Below, piece after piece: positions 7,959 to 16,394 of a DNA stretch of 64,000 bases (its first letter is position 1; each line of letters opens with the position of its first letter). Made by a program: the position numbers and the translations under genes. The DNA is from Nocardioides cavernae (lineage in GTDB: Bacteria; Actinomycetota; Actinomycetes; Propionibacteriales; Nocardioidaceae). The notes beneath the pieces were generated by a model. The model searched no databases. It saw only the letters and a program-made list of their open reading frames with translations, and had not been told where the DNA came from. The stretch spans positions 124,001 through 188,000 of the forward strand of contig NZ_JAFBCA010000001.1 in the NCBI RefSeq assembly GCF_016907475.1, written 5' to 3'.

Positions 7959-10229
7959 TCAGCGCGCGACACTGAGGTCGTCGACCGCCCGCGCCAGGCT
8001 GTCGACGAAGTGGTCGACGTGCGTCTCGTCCCAGACGAGTGGCGGCCGCACCTTCAGCACGTCGCCGCGGGGACCGGTGAGACCGGCGAGGGCACCCTGG
8101 GCGACGAGGGCCTGGAGCAGCCGGTGGGCCGTCGGCCGGTCGACGACGTCGATGCCGGCCACCAGCCCCATCGCGCGCACGTCACCGAGCACGTCGGTCG
8201 CAGCCGAGAGGTCGCGCAACCGCTCGGCGAGGTGCGCGCCCGTGACCAGCGCGCGCTCGGGCAGCCGCCGGTCCTCGAGAACGTCGAGCACGGCGTTGCC
8301 GGCGGCCGCGGCCGCCGGGGTCGCGGCGAAGGTCGAGAAGTACTCCCAGCGCTCGGCGAACCGGTCCACGATCTCGCGCCGCGTCACCACGGCACCGATC
8401 GGGTAGCCGGCGCCCATCGGCTTGCCGAGGGTGACCAGGTCGGGCACGACACCGGACTGCGCGACGCGCCAGAGGCCGGGTCCCGTGCGGCCGTAGCCGA
8501 TCTGCACCTCGTCGGCGAGGTAGAGGGCGCCCTCCGCGTGGGCGCCGGCGAGCAGGCCCTCGACGTACGACGCGGGGGCGTCGTGCACGCCCTCGCTGGT
8601 GAAGCCGGAGTCCGCGAGCAGCAGCGCCGGACGGTGGCCGCGGGCCGCGACTTCCTGGGCGGCGGCGCGCACCATCGCGGTCGTCGCCTCGACGCCGAGG
8701 TCCCTGCCCGCGATCGGTGCACGGAAGGTGCCGACCGCCTCGGGCAGGTGCCCCGGCGGCCACTCGTTGGAGCTCAGGTCGGCCATCCAGCGGGTCGTCC
8801 CGTGATAGCTGTGCTCGACGATCAGCGCGCCGGTCCCGCCGGTCACCTCGGTGGCCAGCCGCCAGGCCAGCTCGTTGGCCTCGGTGCCCGAGGTCGTGAA
8901 GAGCACCGTGTCGAGTCCGGCCGGCATGGTTGCGACCAGCCGCTCGGCGAGCTCGACCACCTCCGGGTGCAGGTAGCGCGAGTGGGTGTTGAGTCGGCCG
9001 AGCTGGCGACTCACGCGGCGGACGACGGTCGGCTCGGCGTGCCCGACGACCGCCACGTTGTTGTAGGCGTCGAGGAACCTTCGGCCCGACGCCTCGGTCA
9101 GCCACGCACCCTCGCCGCTGACGATCTGGAGCGGCCGGTCGTAGAACAGGGGCGCGACGGTGCCACCCATCGCGTCGGCCCTGCGGGCGGCGACGTCGTC
9201 GCCGGGGTCAGCGGCCCGGGTGCCGGCCAGGCGGTGCAACCTCTGCGCCAGCTCGCCGGGTGAGAGCCGCGCCAGCTCGGCCGTCGTACGCGCGTTGGCG
9301 TCGTCGTACTGGGTGATGTACGCGGTGTTGTCGAGGTGGGTCGCGGCGCGGCTGCGGGAGATGATCGTGCTCAGCGCGAGTCGCGACAGCACCAGCTCGC
9401 CGAGGACCTCGACCTCGTCGTGGGACAGCGGGCGCACGCGTTGGTAGCCGCGGAGGGTCGCGCCCGCGAGCTCCCACACCGAGCACACCTGGGTGTCGCT
9501 GGTGTTGCGCAGCACGGCAGTGAGCGCGACAGCGAGGTCGGCGACATCGGCCGTGTGGTGCATGTCGCCGAAGTCGATGATCCCGGTGATCGCACCGTCG
9601 ATCGCGAGCAGGTTGGTCAGCGTGACGTCAGCGTGGTGGACCCCGCTGGGCAGCGCGGCAAGTCGGCTCAGGACTGCGGTCACCCTGTCGACGACGGCGC
9701 GCAGCGGATCGTCGTCCACGAGCCCGGCTGCCGCCGCCACGGACGGGAGGGCGCGTACGTCCCAGTCGAGCTCGCGGCTGCCGGCGGCCGGGTGGAAGAA
9801 GCCCTGCAGCGCGCGGGCCGTGCGAGCCGTCGCCGAACCGACCTGCTCGGCGAGTTCCTCCGTGACGACCTGCCCCTCGAGCGGGGTGCCCGGGACGGTC
9901 GTGATGAGCCGCACGAGGCAGTCACGGCCCTCGTCGTCGACGATCGTGACGACGTCGGCGCCGTCGCGCGACGGCACCACCCGCGGGATCGGCAGGCCCG
10001 GGTCCGTGGCCTCCACGTGCCGCATCGCGGCGACCTCCATGTCGACCAGCGCCCGGAACTCGGCCGGGTTCGACACCTTCAGGACGTGGCTGTCGCCGAC
10101 GAGGACGTTGACGTCCCTCTCGCTCGAGAGCGGCGATACGTCGGCCGGCTCGATGCCCCAGTGCGTCTCCAGCACCTCGCGCACGAGCTCCGGGGTGAGC
10201 CGGGGAGGCTGTTCGTCCAGCACGTCCAC
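7959..10229 (-). CDS. APH-type kinase fused to class III PLP enzyme (phospho-lyase-like)
   Basis: A 756-residue fusion. Residues about 1-330 are an aminoglycoside-phosphotransferase/choline-kinase fold with the catalytic loop HADVTLTN (His199, Asp201, Asn206) and the metal-binding IDFGD (Asp219). Residues about 350-750 are a fold-type I class III aminotransferase with PLP lysine Lys603 in VTLGKPMGAGYP. Stand-alone relatives of this pair act in order: a kinase phosphorylates ethanolamine or hydroxylysine and a PLP phospho-lyase (AGXT2L1/AGXT2L2 type) removes phosphate and ammonia. A two-step catabolic enzyme on an amino alcohol is therefore inferred. GTG 10229 follows GGGAGGAACG; GTG 10223 is an alternative. 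Divergent from the DSD1-like gene. Confidence 0.88.
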   Translation of the reverse strand: MDVLDEQPPRLTPELVREVLETHWGIEPADVSPLSSERDVNVLVGDSHVLKVSNPAEFRALVDMEVAAMRHVEATDPGLPIPRVVPSRDGADVVTIVDDEGRDCLVRLITTVPGTPLEGQVVTEELAEQVGSATARTARALQGFFHPAAGSRELDWDVRALPSVAAAAGLVDDDPLRAVVDRVTAVLSRLAALPSGVHHADVTLTNLLAIDGAITGIIDFGDMHHTADVADLAVALTAVLRNTSDTQVCSVWELAGATLRGYQRVRPLSHDEVEVLGELVLSRLALSTIISRSRAATHLDNTAYITQYDDANARTTAELARLSPGELAQRLHRLAGTRAADPGDDVAARRADAMGGTVAPLFYDRPLQIVSGEGAWLTEASGRRFLDAYNNVAVVGHAEPTVVRRVSRQLGRLNTHSRYLHPEVVELAERLVATMPAGLDTVLFTTSGTEANELAWRLATEVTGGTGALIVEHSYHGTTRWMADLSSNEWPPGHLPEAVGTFRAPIAGRDLGVEATTAMVRAAAQEVAARGHRPALLLADSGFTSEGVHDAPASYVEGLLAGAHAEGALYLADEVQIGYGRTGPGLWRVAQSGVVPDLVTLGKPMGAGYPIGAVVTRREIVDRFAERWEYFSTFAATPAAAAAGNAVLDVLEDRRLPERALVTGAHLAERLRDLSAATDVLGDVRAMGLVAGIDVVDRPTAHRLLQALVAQGALAGLTGPRGDVLKVRPPLVWDETHVDHFVDSLARAVDDLSVAR

Positions 10230-10343
10230 GATCCTCGTTCCTCCCTCTGCATGGCGATCAGCAGCGTGCGAGGAACAGTAGGGCAGGTCGTCCGTCGGCG
10301 CCTCGCTCGTCACGATCACCCTTCGGTGCGCCACCATGGCGAG

Positions 10344-11372
10344 GTGAGCAGGCCGACACCCCACGTCCGGATCGACCGCGAGGTCCTCGAGCGCAACATC
10401 GACGCGATGCAGCAGACGGCCGAGGCCGCCGGACTCGCCCTGCGCCCGCACGCCAAGACCCACAAGTCGCTCGAGGTCGCGCGACTCCAGCTCGCGGCGG
10501 GGGCGATCGGCCTCACCGTCGCGACCGTCTCCGAGGCGGAGGTCTTCGCCGAGGTGTGCGACGACCTCTTCGTCGCGTACCCGCTCTGGGTCGACGACGA
10601 ACGGGCCCAACGCCTGCGCGGCCTCCTCGGCACGTCCGTGGTGACCGTCGGTGTCGACTCCGTCGAGTCTGTCCGGCAGCTCGCGCCCCTCGCCGCCGGC
10701 GGGCTGCGCGTCCGCATCGAGGTCGACAGCGGCCACCACCGCAGCGGCGTACCGGCCGGCGACGCCGTGGACGTCGCGACCGCCGCGTCCGAGGCTGGCC
10801 TCGCGGTCGACGGCGTCTTCACGTTCCCCGGCCACTCCTACTCCCCCGACGCCCGCGCGTCCGCCGCCGCGGACGAGCAGCGTGAGCTCGGCGCCGCCCG
10901 GGACGCCCTGGTGGCGGCGGGAGTCCCGTGCCCGGTGGTCAGCGGCGGCTCGACCCCGTCCGTCGAGTACGCCCGGGGCGACGTGCTCACCGAGGTCCGA
11001 CCCGGTGTGTACGTCTTTGGCGACGCCCAGCAGTGGGAGCTGGGGGCCACGACACCCGAGCAGGTCGCGCTGACGGTCGTCGCCACCGTCGTCGGTCGCT
11101 ACCCGGACCGGGTGGTCCTGGACGCCGGCAGCAAGGTGCTCGGCGCCGACCGGTCCTCGTGGGCCACGGGCCACGGACGCCTGCTCGACCACCCCGACGC
11201 CGTGATCACCGCCCTGTCCGAGCACCACGCGACCGTGACCGGCTTTGACGCACCTCGCGGCACCCGCGTACGTGTCGTGCCCAACCACGTCTGCAACACC
11301 GTCAACCTCGCCGACGAGCTCGTCCTGGGCGATGGGACGTGGCGCGTCGACGCGCGGGGCGCCAACACCTGA
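10344..11372 (+). CDS. DSD1/D-threonine aldolase-family PLP enzyme
   Basis: A 342-residue fold-type III (alanine racemase-like) PLP enzyme. PLP Lys38 lies in RPHAKTHKS, typical of D-serine dehydratase and D-threonine aldolase relatives. The C-terminal PNHVCN (His315, Cys317) is the metal-binding pair used by this family for divalent-metal catalysis. The expected reaction is cleavage or dehydration of a D-3-hydroxy-amino acid. GTG 10344 gives the family-standard N-terminus TPHVRIDREVLERNI. It diverges from the kinase/PLP-lyase fusion with about 114 bases between, so both may handle hydroxylated amino compounds (inference). Confidence 0.88.
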   Translation: MSRPTPHVRIDREVLERNIDAMQQTAEAAGLALRPHAKTHKSLEVARLQLAAGAIGLTVATVSEAEVFAEVCDDLFVAYPLWVDDERAQRLRGLLGTSVVTVGVDSVESVRQLAPLAAGGLRVRIEVDSGHHRSGVPAGDAVDVATAASEAGLAVDGVFTFPGHSYSPDARASAAADEQRELGAARDALVAAGVPCPVVSGGSTPSVEYARGDVLTEVRPGVYVFGDAQQWELGATTPEQVALTVVATVVGRYPDRVVLDAGSKVLGADRSSWATGHGRLLDHPDAVITALSEHHATVTGFDAPRGTRVRVVPNHVCNTVNLADELVLGDGTWRVDARGANT

Positions 11373-11469
11373 CGGTCGGGTCGGCCGACGGCTTGCCGAG
11401 CAGTGCGGCCGGCCCGGTCACGGTCAGCCTGAACAGAGAGCCTCGGACTCGATCCCGGGACGCAGTCGG

Positions 11470-11667
11470 TCACTCCGGCTCGCCGGCCTGCTCCTGCTCG
11501 TCCGTGGCGAGCCGCGCACTCTCCGCGACCTCCAGGTACTGCTCCGCGCTCAGGTAGCGCCGCATCGCGGCCTCGATCGCCGTCACGGAGGACCCGCGGG
11601 ACGACCCGACACGGTCCTTCGCCTCGTGCGCGGCGCTCATCGCCTCTGCCCTCGACATGTCGTTCAT
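11470..11667 (-). CDS. Small hypothetical protein
   Basis: A 65-residue acidic, mostly helical protein with no motif I recognise. ATG 11667 is preceded by GGGAGGTGAG, a good ribosome binding site. The sequence is Ala/Glu/Ser rich and reads as a soluble helical bundle (MSAAHEAKDRV, IEAAMRRYLSAEQYLEVAES). It is downstream of tRNA-Thr on the same strand and convergent with the DSD1-like gene. No function is proposed. Codon bias at third positions supports coding, but the assignment remains tentative. Confidence 0.5.
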   Translation of the reverse strand: MNDMSRAEAMSAAHEAKDRVGSSRGSSVTAIEAAMRRYLSAEQYLEVAESARLATDEQEQAGEPE

Positions 11668-11802
11668 GACCTCACCTCCCACCTGCTCCCAGCACATCGC
11701 TCGGAGGTGCCCGTGCGAAGTGCCGTTGTTCCCGGTGTGCCGGGGCTTCTCGAGATGCTGGTCCCGGGACGGGGACCATGAGACAGCTCACCGGGACGCA
11801 GA

Positions 11803-11836
11803 GACTCCCCCAGGGTCTCGGGTCCCCGGGGGAGTC
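11803..11836 (-). terminator. Hairpin downstream of tRNA-Thr
   Basis: A perfect 9-bp inverted repeat (GACTCCCCC / GGGGGAGTC) with a 16-base loop begins 3 bases after the tRNA 3' end on the minus strand. There is no T-run, as usual for high-GC actinobacterial terminators. Confidence 0.65.
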
Positions 11837-11838
11837 GG

Positions 11839-11911
11839 AGCCGCCTGTCAGAATCGAACTGACGACCTAGTCATTACGAGTGACTCGCTCTACCGACTGA
11901 GCTAAGGCGGC
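11839..11911 (-). tRNA. tRNA-Thr (anticodon CGT)
   Basis: The minus strand folds into a standard 73-base cloverleaf: acceptor GCCGCCT / AGGCGGC, D-stem GCTC/GAGC, anticodon stem AGTCA/TGACT with loop CTCGTAA (anticodon CGT, decoding ACG), variable loop AGGTC, and T-stem GTCAG/CTGAC around TTCGATT. The discriminator base is T. The CCA end is not encoded, since CCG follows. A hairpin terminator follows directly. No integrase or attachment-site duplication is seen nearby. Confidence 0.95.
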
Positions 11912-12043
11912 GTGGCCCGCCGAGCTGTGCTCGAAGGACCGCGGGTGAGTATACGGAGCACGCCGGGCCGGACCGAAATCCGGGGGTTCGGCCCACCCGC
12001 TAGGTTCGGCAGTGACCGCAACATCTCACCTCAGTCAGGAGAC

Positions 12044-12490
12044 ATGATGCCCACTCGCACCGCACGCACCGCCTGGACCGGCGGACTCCAGGACGGCTCC
12101 GGCCAGGTCGAGCTGACCAGCTCCGGCGTCGGCACCTACGACGTCAGCTTCCCCAAGCGCGCGGCCGAGGACGCCGACGGGACCACGAGCCCCGAGGAGC
12201 TCGTCGCCGCGGCCCACTCGGCCTGCTACGCGATGTCGCTGTCCAAGCTTGCGGCCGACGCGGGCGGGACGGTGCACGCGCTCGACGTCACCGCCGACGT
12301 GACGCTCGGCCCTGACCAGGAGGCCGGCGGCGTGAAGCTGACCGGCATCAAGCTCACCGTCCGCGGCGAGGTAGGGGGCATCGACGACGCCGCCTTCAAG
12401 GAGGCGGCCGCCCAGGCGAAGGTCGGCTGCCCGATCAGCAAGGCGCTGACCGGGGTCGAGATCACACTCGACGCCGCCCTCGAGGGCTGA
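12044..12490 (+). CDS. osmC: OsmC-family peroxiredoxin
   Basis: A 148-residue OsmC/Ohr-fold thiol peroxidase acting on organic hydroperoxides in the cytoplasm. Both redox cysteines are present: the peroxidatic Cys in AAHSACYAMSLS and the resolving Cys in KVGCPISKAL. The overall length and the TSPEELVAAAHSAC segment fit OsmC rather than Ohr. ATG 12044 follows TCAGGAGAC; ATG 12047 is an alternative. A TAGGTT hexamer at 12001-12006 could be the -10 of its promoter, giving a short leader. It stands alone between tRNA-Thr and a convergent small gene. Confidence 0.93.
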   Translation: MMPTRTARTAWTGGLQDGSGQVELTSSGVGTYDVSFPKRAAEDADGTTSPEELVAAAHSACYAMSLSKLAADAGGTVHALDVTADVTLGPDQEAGGVKLTGIKLTVRGEVGGIDDAAFKEAAAQAKVGCPISKALTGVEITLDAALEG

Positions 12491-12500
12491 TCACCACGGG

Positions 12501-12668
12501 TCAGCCGACGACGGCCTCACGGCGCAGCTCGGCCAGCCGCTCGCGGAGCGCCGGGTCGCGCATCACCTCGGCCACGGTCGGGCAGTCCGCGGGGCCGGTG
12601 GCTCCGGGCACGCACAGGCTGCACATGTCACCCGGTCGCAGCGGGCACCGCGCGTCGACGTACGCCAT
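12501..12668 (-). CDS. DUF6767-like small Cys-rich protein
   Basis: A 55-residue protein. It begins MAYVDARCPLRPGDMCSLCV and ends in an Arg/Glu helix. Four cysteines (positions 8, 16, 19, 29), with CSLC and a GPADCP segment, match small actinobacterial proteins annotated as DUF6767; the function is unknown and a metal site is possible. It is convergent with osmC, 10 bases from its stop, and upstream of nothing on its own strand except the tRNA. TAGCGT sits 6 bases before the ATG, suggesting a leaderless mRNA. Confidence 0.75.
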   Translation of the reverse strand: MAYVDARCPLRPGDMCSLCVPGATGPADCPTVAEVMRDPALRERLAELRREAVVG

Positions 12669-12674
12669 GCCTCC

Positions 12675-12680
12675 ACGCTA
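12675..12680 (-). promoter_or_regulatory. Putative -10 of the DUF6767 gene
   Basis: On the minus strand TAGCGT ends 6 bases before the ATG at 12668, the arrangement expected for a leaderless transcript. Confidence 0.35.
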
Positions 12681-12723
12681 GGCACGCCTGCAGACGCCAC
12701 GTAGGGCCGAAGGTCCCGTCGGT

Positions 12724-14280
12724 TCAGCAGGTGGTGCCGTCGGCGGGCACGTCGCCATCGAGGAGGTAGTCCTCGACGAGGGTGTCGATGCACTCGTTGC
12801 CGGCGTTGTAGGCGGTGTGGCCGTCGCCGTCGCGCTCGACGAGCACGCCGGAGTCGAGCTGGGCCGAGAGGGCCTGCGCCCACTTCAAGGGCGTGGCGGG
12901 GTCACGGCTGGTGCCGAGCACCACGATCGGCGCGGCGCCCTCGCCGCGGATCGTCAGCGGCTCCTCGCTGGACGACACGTCGATGCCGCGGCACAGGGCC
13001 ATCCCCCAGGCGAAGATCCGGCCGAAGGTCGGCGAGGCCTCCTCGAACTCGGGGTACAGCGACGGCACCTTGCCGAACGGCACCGACGACGGGTCGTCGA
13101 GGCAGTTGATCGAGTAGTTGGCCTCGACCGAGTTGTCGGCGTAGCTGCCGTCGGGGTTGCGCGAGGCGTAGGCGTCGGCCAGCGACATCAGGGCGGAGCC
13201 CTTGCCCTCCAGCGCGGAGGCGAGCGCGGTGCTGAGCAGGAACCAGTAGTCGCGGTTGTACAGCGGGGTGATGACGCCGTAGAACGCGTTGCCGACGGTC
13301 AGCTCGCGGTCGCCCGCGGGCAGGGGCTCCTCCTCGATCGACTCGAGCAGCCCGGTGATCGTGGCCATGCCCTCGTCGACGGTGTCGCCGAGGAAGCAGT
13401 TGTCGGTCGTGTCGAGGCAGTTCTGCACGTAGGCCCGCAGCGCGGTCTCGAACCCGGTGGCCTGCTCGAGCGCCAGCGACCGGGCGTCGAGGGAGACGTC
13501 GACCGCGCCGTCGAGGACGAAGCGGCCCACCTTGTCGGGGAAGAGCTCGGCGTAGGTCGCACCGAGCTTGGTGCCGTAGGAGGCGCCGAAGTAGCTCAAC
13601 GTCTCCTCCCCCAGCGCCGAGCGGAGCACGTCCATGTCGCGGGCGGCCTCGGTCGTGGTCACGTGGCCGACGACCGGGCCGGAGCCGGCGACGCAGCCCG
13701 GGCCGAAGGACAGCACCGTCGAGCGGTAGTCCGCGCGCTCCTCGGCCGTGTCGGGGGTCGGGTCACCGCCGAGGTAGTCGTCGAGCTCGGCGTCGCTGAG
13801 GCAGTCGACAGGGTCCGAGGCCCCGACCCCGCGGGGGTCGAAGCCGACGATGTCGAAGCCGTCGAGCAGCGGCTCTCGGAACATCTGCCCACCCGCGGCG
13901 GCGTACGTCGTCCCGCGGGCGCCGGGACCGCCCGGGTTCACCACGAGGGAGCCGACGCGCGAGCCCTTGGCGGGGACCCGGAGCAGCGCCAGGTCGATGG
14001 TCTCCCCCTGCGGGTCGGCGTAGTCGACCGGCACCGTGAGGAAGCCGCAGTCGTGGTCGTCGTCGCTCTCGCAGGGCTGCCAGTCGATGCGCTGCGCGTA
14101 GAGGTCGGCGAGCTCGGGGGACGGCGCCTCGGTGACCGCTGCAGGCGGTGGAGTGGTCGGGGACGGGGTCGGCTCCGCGGCCGGCGAGCCGGGGGTGGGG
14201 CCCTGGATGGCCAGTCCGACCGCGATGAACGCGGTGAGTGCCAGTGCGAGCACGGCGATCACCGCGACTGCCTTCTTCAT
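12724..14280 (-). CDS. Exported alpha/beta-hydrolase peptidase (SlpD/tripeptidyl aminopeptidase type)
   Basis: A 518-residue secreted or membrane-anchored hydrolase. The N-terminal MKKAVAVIAVLALALTAF helix is followed by a Pro/Thr-rich linker to about residue 55. Then comes an alpha/beta-hydrolase with nucleophile Ser in GASYGTKLG, an oxyanion-side NPGGPGARG loop, Asp in GTSRDPATP and His in DGDGHTAY. Such enzymes remove di- or tripeptides from protein N-termini outside the cell. The ATG at 14280 overlaps the holB stop (TGATG), so it is translationally coupled to holB. A peptidase of this type directly after holB also occurs in Streptomyces. Confidence 0.92.
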   Translation of the reverse strand: MKKAVAVIAVLALALTAFIAVGLAIQGPTPGSPAAEPTPSPTTPPPAAVTEAPSPELADLYAQRIDWQPCESDDDHDCGFLTVPVDYADPQGETIDLALLRVPAKGSRVGSLVVNPGGPGARGTTYAAAGGQMFREPLLDGFDIVGFDPRGVGASDPVDCLSDAELDDYLGGDPTPDTAEERADYRSTVLSFGPGCVAGSGPVVGHVTTTEAARDMDVLRSALGEETLSYFGASYGTKLGATYAELFPDKVGRFVLDGAVDVSLDARSLALEQATGFETALRAYVQNCLDTTDNCFLGDTVDEGMATITGLLESIEEEPLPAGDRELTVGNAFYGVITPLYNRDYWFLLSTALASALEGKGSALMSLADAYASRNPDGSYADNSVEANYSINCLDDPSSVPFGKVPSLYPEFEEASPTFGRIFAWGMALCRGIDVSSSEEPLTIRGEGAAPIVVLGTSRDPATPLKWAQALSAQLDSGVLVERDGDGHTAYNAGNECIDTLVEDYLLDGDVPADGTTC

Positions 14281-15464
14281 CAACGTCCTCCGGGCAGCCG
14301 CAGCGCGACCGTCATCGACTCCAGCGCCAGCTGGGGCGGCACGTTGAACTCCAGCATCTGCTCGCGCGCGGTGAAGATCGCGTCGATCATCCGCAGCAGC
14401 TCCTCCGGCGAGGCCGCCCGCGCGACGACCTGCACGTCACCGCGCAGCTCCTCGTTGACCAGCAGCCCGGGCGCACCGACGGAGAGCGCGATCGCGTCGC
14501 GGTAGACCGAGACCAGGTCCATCAGCGCGCGGTCGATCACGTCGAGCACGCGGCGCTTGGCCTTCTGCTTCTGCAGCTTCTCCAGCCCGGCGAGGGCGGC
14601 GCGGTAGGAGCGGCTCGTGGTGTCCTTGCGCTCGCTGCCGAAGATCGCCTGCAGCTCCTGCAGCTCGCGCCTCTCCGCGTCGGCCGTGATCGCCTCGGTC
14701 TCCTCCTTGGCGAGCTCGGCGAGGTTGGTCGCCGCGGTCATGCAGGAGCCCAGCGAGGTCAGGCGGGCGGGGATGCTGATCACCTCGCGCCGACGGGTGC
14801 GGGTCTCCTCGTCGAGGGCGAGGGCGCGGGCACGACCGATGTGGCCCTGGCTGGCGCGCGCGGCGAAGCCGGCCATCGTCTCGGAGATGCCGTCGTTGCT
14901 GTGCAGGAACGCCGCGACGTCGCGAGTGCCGGGCGTCGCGAGCGTCAGGGTGCGGCAGCGGGAGCGGATCGTCGGGAGCACGTCCTGCACGGTCGGCGCG
15001 CACAGCAGCCACAGCGTCTTGGGCGTGGGCTCCTCGATCGCCTTGAGGAGGGCGTTGCCGGTGCGCGGGTTCTCCGGGGTGCCGAGCCGGTCGGCGTCCT
15101 CGATCACCACGATCTGCCAGCGCCCGATCGCGGGAAACTTCGCCGCCGACTGCACCAGGTCGCGCATGTCGTCGACGTAGAGCACCGAGGTCTCCGACCT
15201 CACCCAGGTGATGTCGGGGTGGGTGCCCTTGATGCCGAGGCGGCACGCCTCGCACTCGCCGCAGCCGGTCCGCTGCTCGCACTGCAGCGCAGCCGCGAAC
15301 GCGCGGGCCACGTTGGACCGGCCGGAGCCGGGCGGCCCGGTGAACAACCACGCGTGGGTCATGCCGACCCCTGCGGCGGCGCGCTGGAGGACCTCTATCG
15401 TCGGACGCTGGCCGACGAGGTCGGACCAGACGGTGCGGGTCGCTGGACTGGTCGGGGTGGTCAC
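14280..15464 (-). CDS. holB: DNA polymerase III delta' subunit
   Basis: A 394-residue clamp-loader subunit. It has an AAA+ module with Walker A GPPGSGRSN near residue 43, a zinc-binding cysteine cluster (CEQRTGCGECEAC), a Walker B region VVIEDADRL and the sensor SRC motif in TIRSRCRTL. Together with gamma/tau and delta it loads the sliding clamp. It follows tmk with a GTGA overlap and precedes the peptidase with a one-base overlap, the standard actinobacterial tmk-holB pair. The collar domain after about residue 230 includes a charged helical stretch (LQKQKAKRR). Confidence 0.96.
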   Translation of the reverse strand: MTTPTSPATRTVWSDLVGQRPTIEVLQRAAAGVGMTHAWLFTGPPGSGRSNVARAFAAALQCEQRTGCGECEACRLGIKGTHPDITWVRSETSVLYVDDMRDLVQSAAKFPAIGRWQIVVIEDADRLGTPENPRTGNALLKAIEEPTPKTLWLLCAPTVQDVLPTIRSRCRTLTLATPGTRDVAAFLHSNDGISETMAGFAARASQGHIGRARALALDEETRTRRREVISIPARLTSLGSCMTAATNLAELAKEETEAITADAERRELQELQAIFGSERKDTTSRSYRAALAGLEKLQKQKAKRRVLDVIDRALMDLVSVYRDAIALSVGAPGLLVNEELRGDVQVVARAASPEELLRMIDAIFTAREQMLEFNVPPQLALESMTVALRLPGGR

Positions 15465-16099
15465 GCGCGCTCCAGGAGAGGTGCGACCCGCTGCTGGATC
15501 GCCGCGGCGATCTCCTCGATCGGGGCCCGCGCATCCAGTACGACGTAGTGGTCGGGGTCGGCGGCGGCCAGCCCGAGGAAGCCCTGCCGGACCCGCTGGT
15601 GGAACTCCAGCGACTGCCCCTCGATCCGGTCGCGGCCGGTGAACCGGTCGAGCCCCGCCTGCGGCTCGAGGTCGAGGACGACGGTGAGGTGCGGGCGGAG
15701 GTCGCCGGTGGCCCAGCGTGCGACGGCCTCGACCTCCGCGACGTCGAGCGTGCGGCCCGCACCCTGGTAGGCCAGCGTCGAGTCGACGTAGCGGTCGGTG
15801 ATGACGACCTCGCCGCGCGCGAGCGCGGGCAGGACGACGTGGTCGACGTGCTCGGCCTTGTCGGCGGCGTAGAGCAGAGCCTCGGTGCGGTCGGACAGGT
15901 CACCGGTCGCCGGGTCGAGGACGATGCGCCGCAGCTCCTTGCCGACCGAGGTGTCGCCGGGCTCGAAGGTGAGCAGGACGGCCTCGCCGCGCTCGACGAG
16001 CCAGTCGCGCAGCAGGCGCGACTGGGTGGACTTGCCGGCCCCCTCGCCTCCTTCGAAGCACACGAAGAGGCCGGTCTCCGAAAACACGCCTGCGCTCAC
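15461..16099 (-). CDS. tmk: Thymidylate kinase
   Basis: A 212-residue dTMP kinase that converts dTMP to dTDP with ATP. It has P-loop EGGEGAGKSTQ near residue 16, the DR(Y) motif in ITDRYVDSTLAYQG and a lid region FTGRDRIE. The GTG at 16099 gives the family N-terminus; the frame stays open far upstream but that part is Arg/Pro noise. TAGGGT 7 bases before the GTG suggests a leaderless mRNA. It overlaps holB by 4 bases and is about 295 bases downstream of topA. Confidence 0.96.
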   Translation of the reverse strand: MSAGVFSETGLFVCFEGGEGAGKSTQSRLLRDWLVERGEAVLLTFEPGDTSVGKELRRIVLDPATGDLSDRTEALLYAADKAEHVDHVVLPALARGEVVITDRYVDSTLAYQGAGRTLDVAEVEAVARWATGDLRPHLTVVLDLEPQAGLDRFTGRDRIEGQSLEFHQRVRQGFLGLAAADPDHYVVLDARAPIEEIAAAIQQRVAPLLERA

Positions 16100-16106
16100 G
16101 GGGGCC

Positions 16107-16112
16107 ACCCTA
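16107..16112 (-). promoter_or_regulatory. Putative -10 upstream of tmk; gap 16100-16394
   Basis: On the minus strand TAGGGT ends 7 bases before GTG 16099, consistent with a leaderless tmk-holB-peptidase transcript. The rest of the 295-base interval up to the topA stop shows no convincing gene on either strand. Confidence 0.4.
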
Positions 16113-16394
16113 CGGGCGGGCTCCCACAGCGCCGGAGACGCGCGGGCACAACGTCCGGGCACGCGCGGGGGCACGCGTGACGCGAGCTCCCGGGGGCCGA
16201 GTTGTGTCCGCGCGTCTACGCCCGCGCTCGATCGGTCGGACGGACCCAACGCCGGTCGCGGCCGACCCGTCAGGCGCGCGCCGGTGCCGGAGCGGTGCGT
16301 TCGGTCCGTACGACGGTCACCAGCCCGTGGAACCCGCGCCAGCCTCCGAACACGTGCCGCACGAGGAGGCAGGAAAGCAGTGGCCGGCGGCAGG

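Noticed and set aside
11803..11911. tRNA-Thr as a phage or ICE attachment site
   Set aside because: No integrase, recombinase or duplicated tRNA 3' end was seen in the surrounding sequence; the hairpin after it reads as a terminator.
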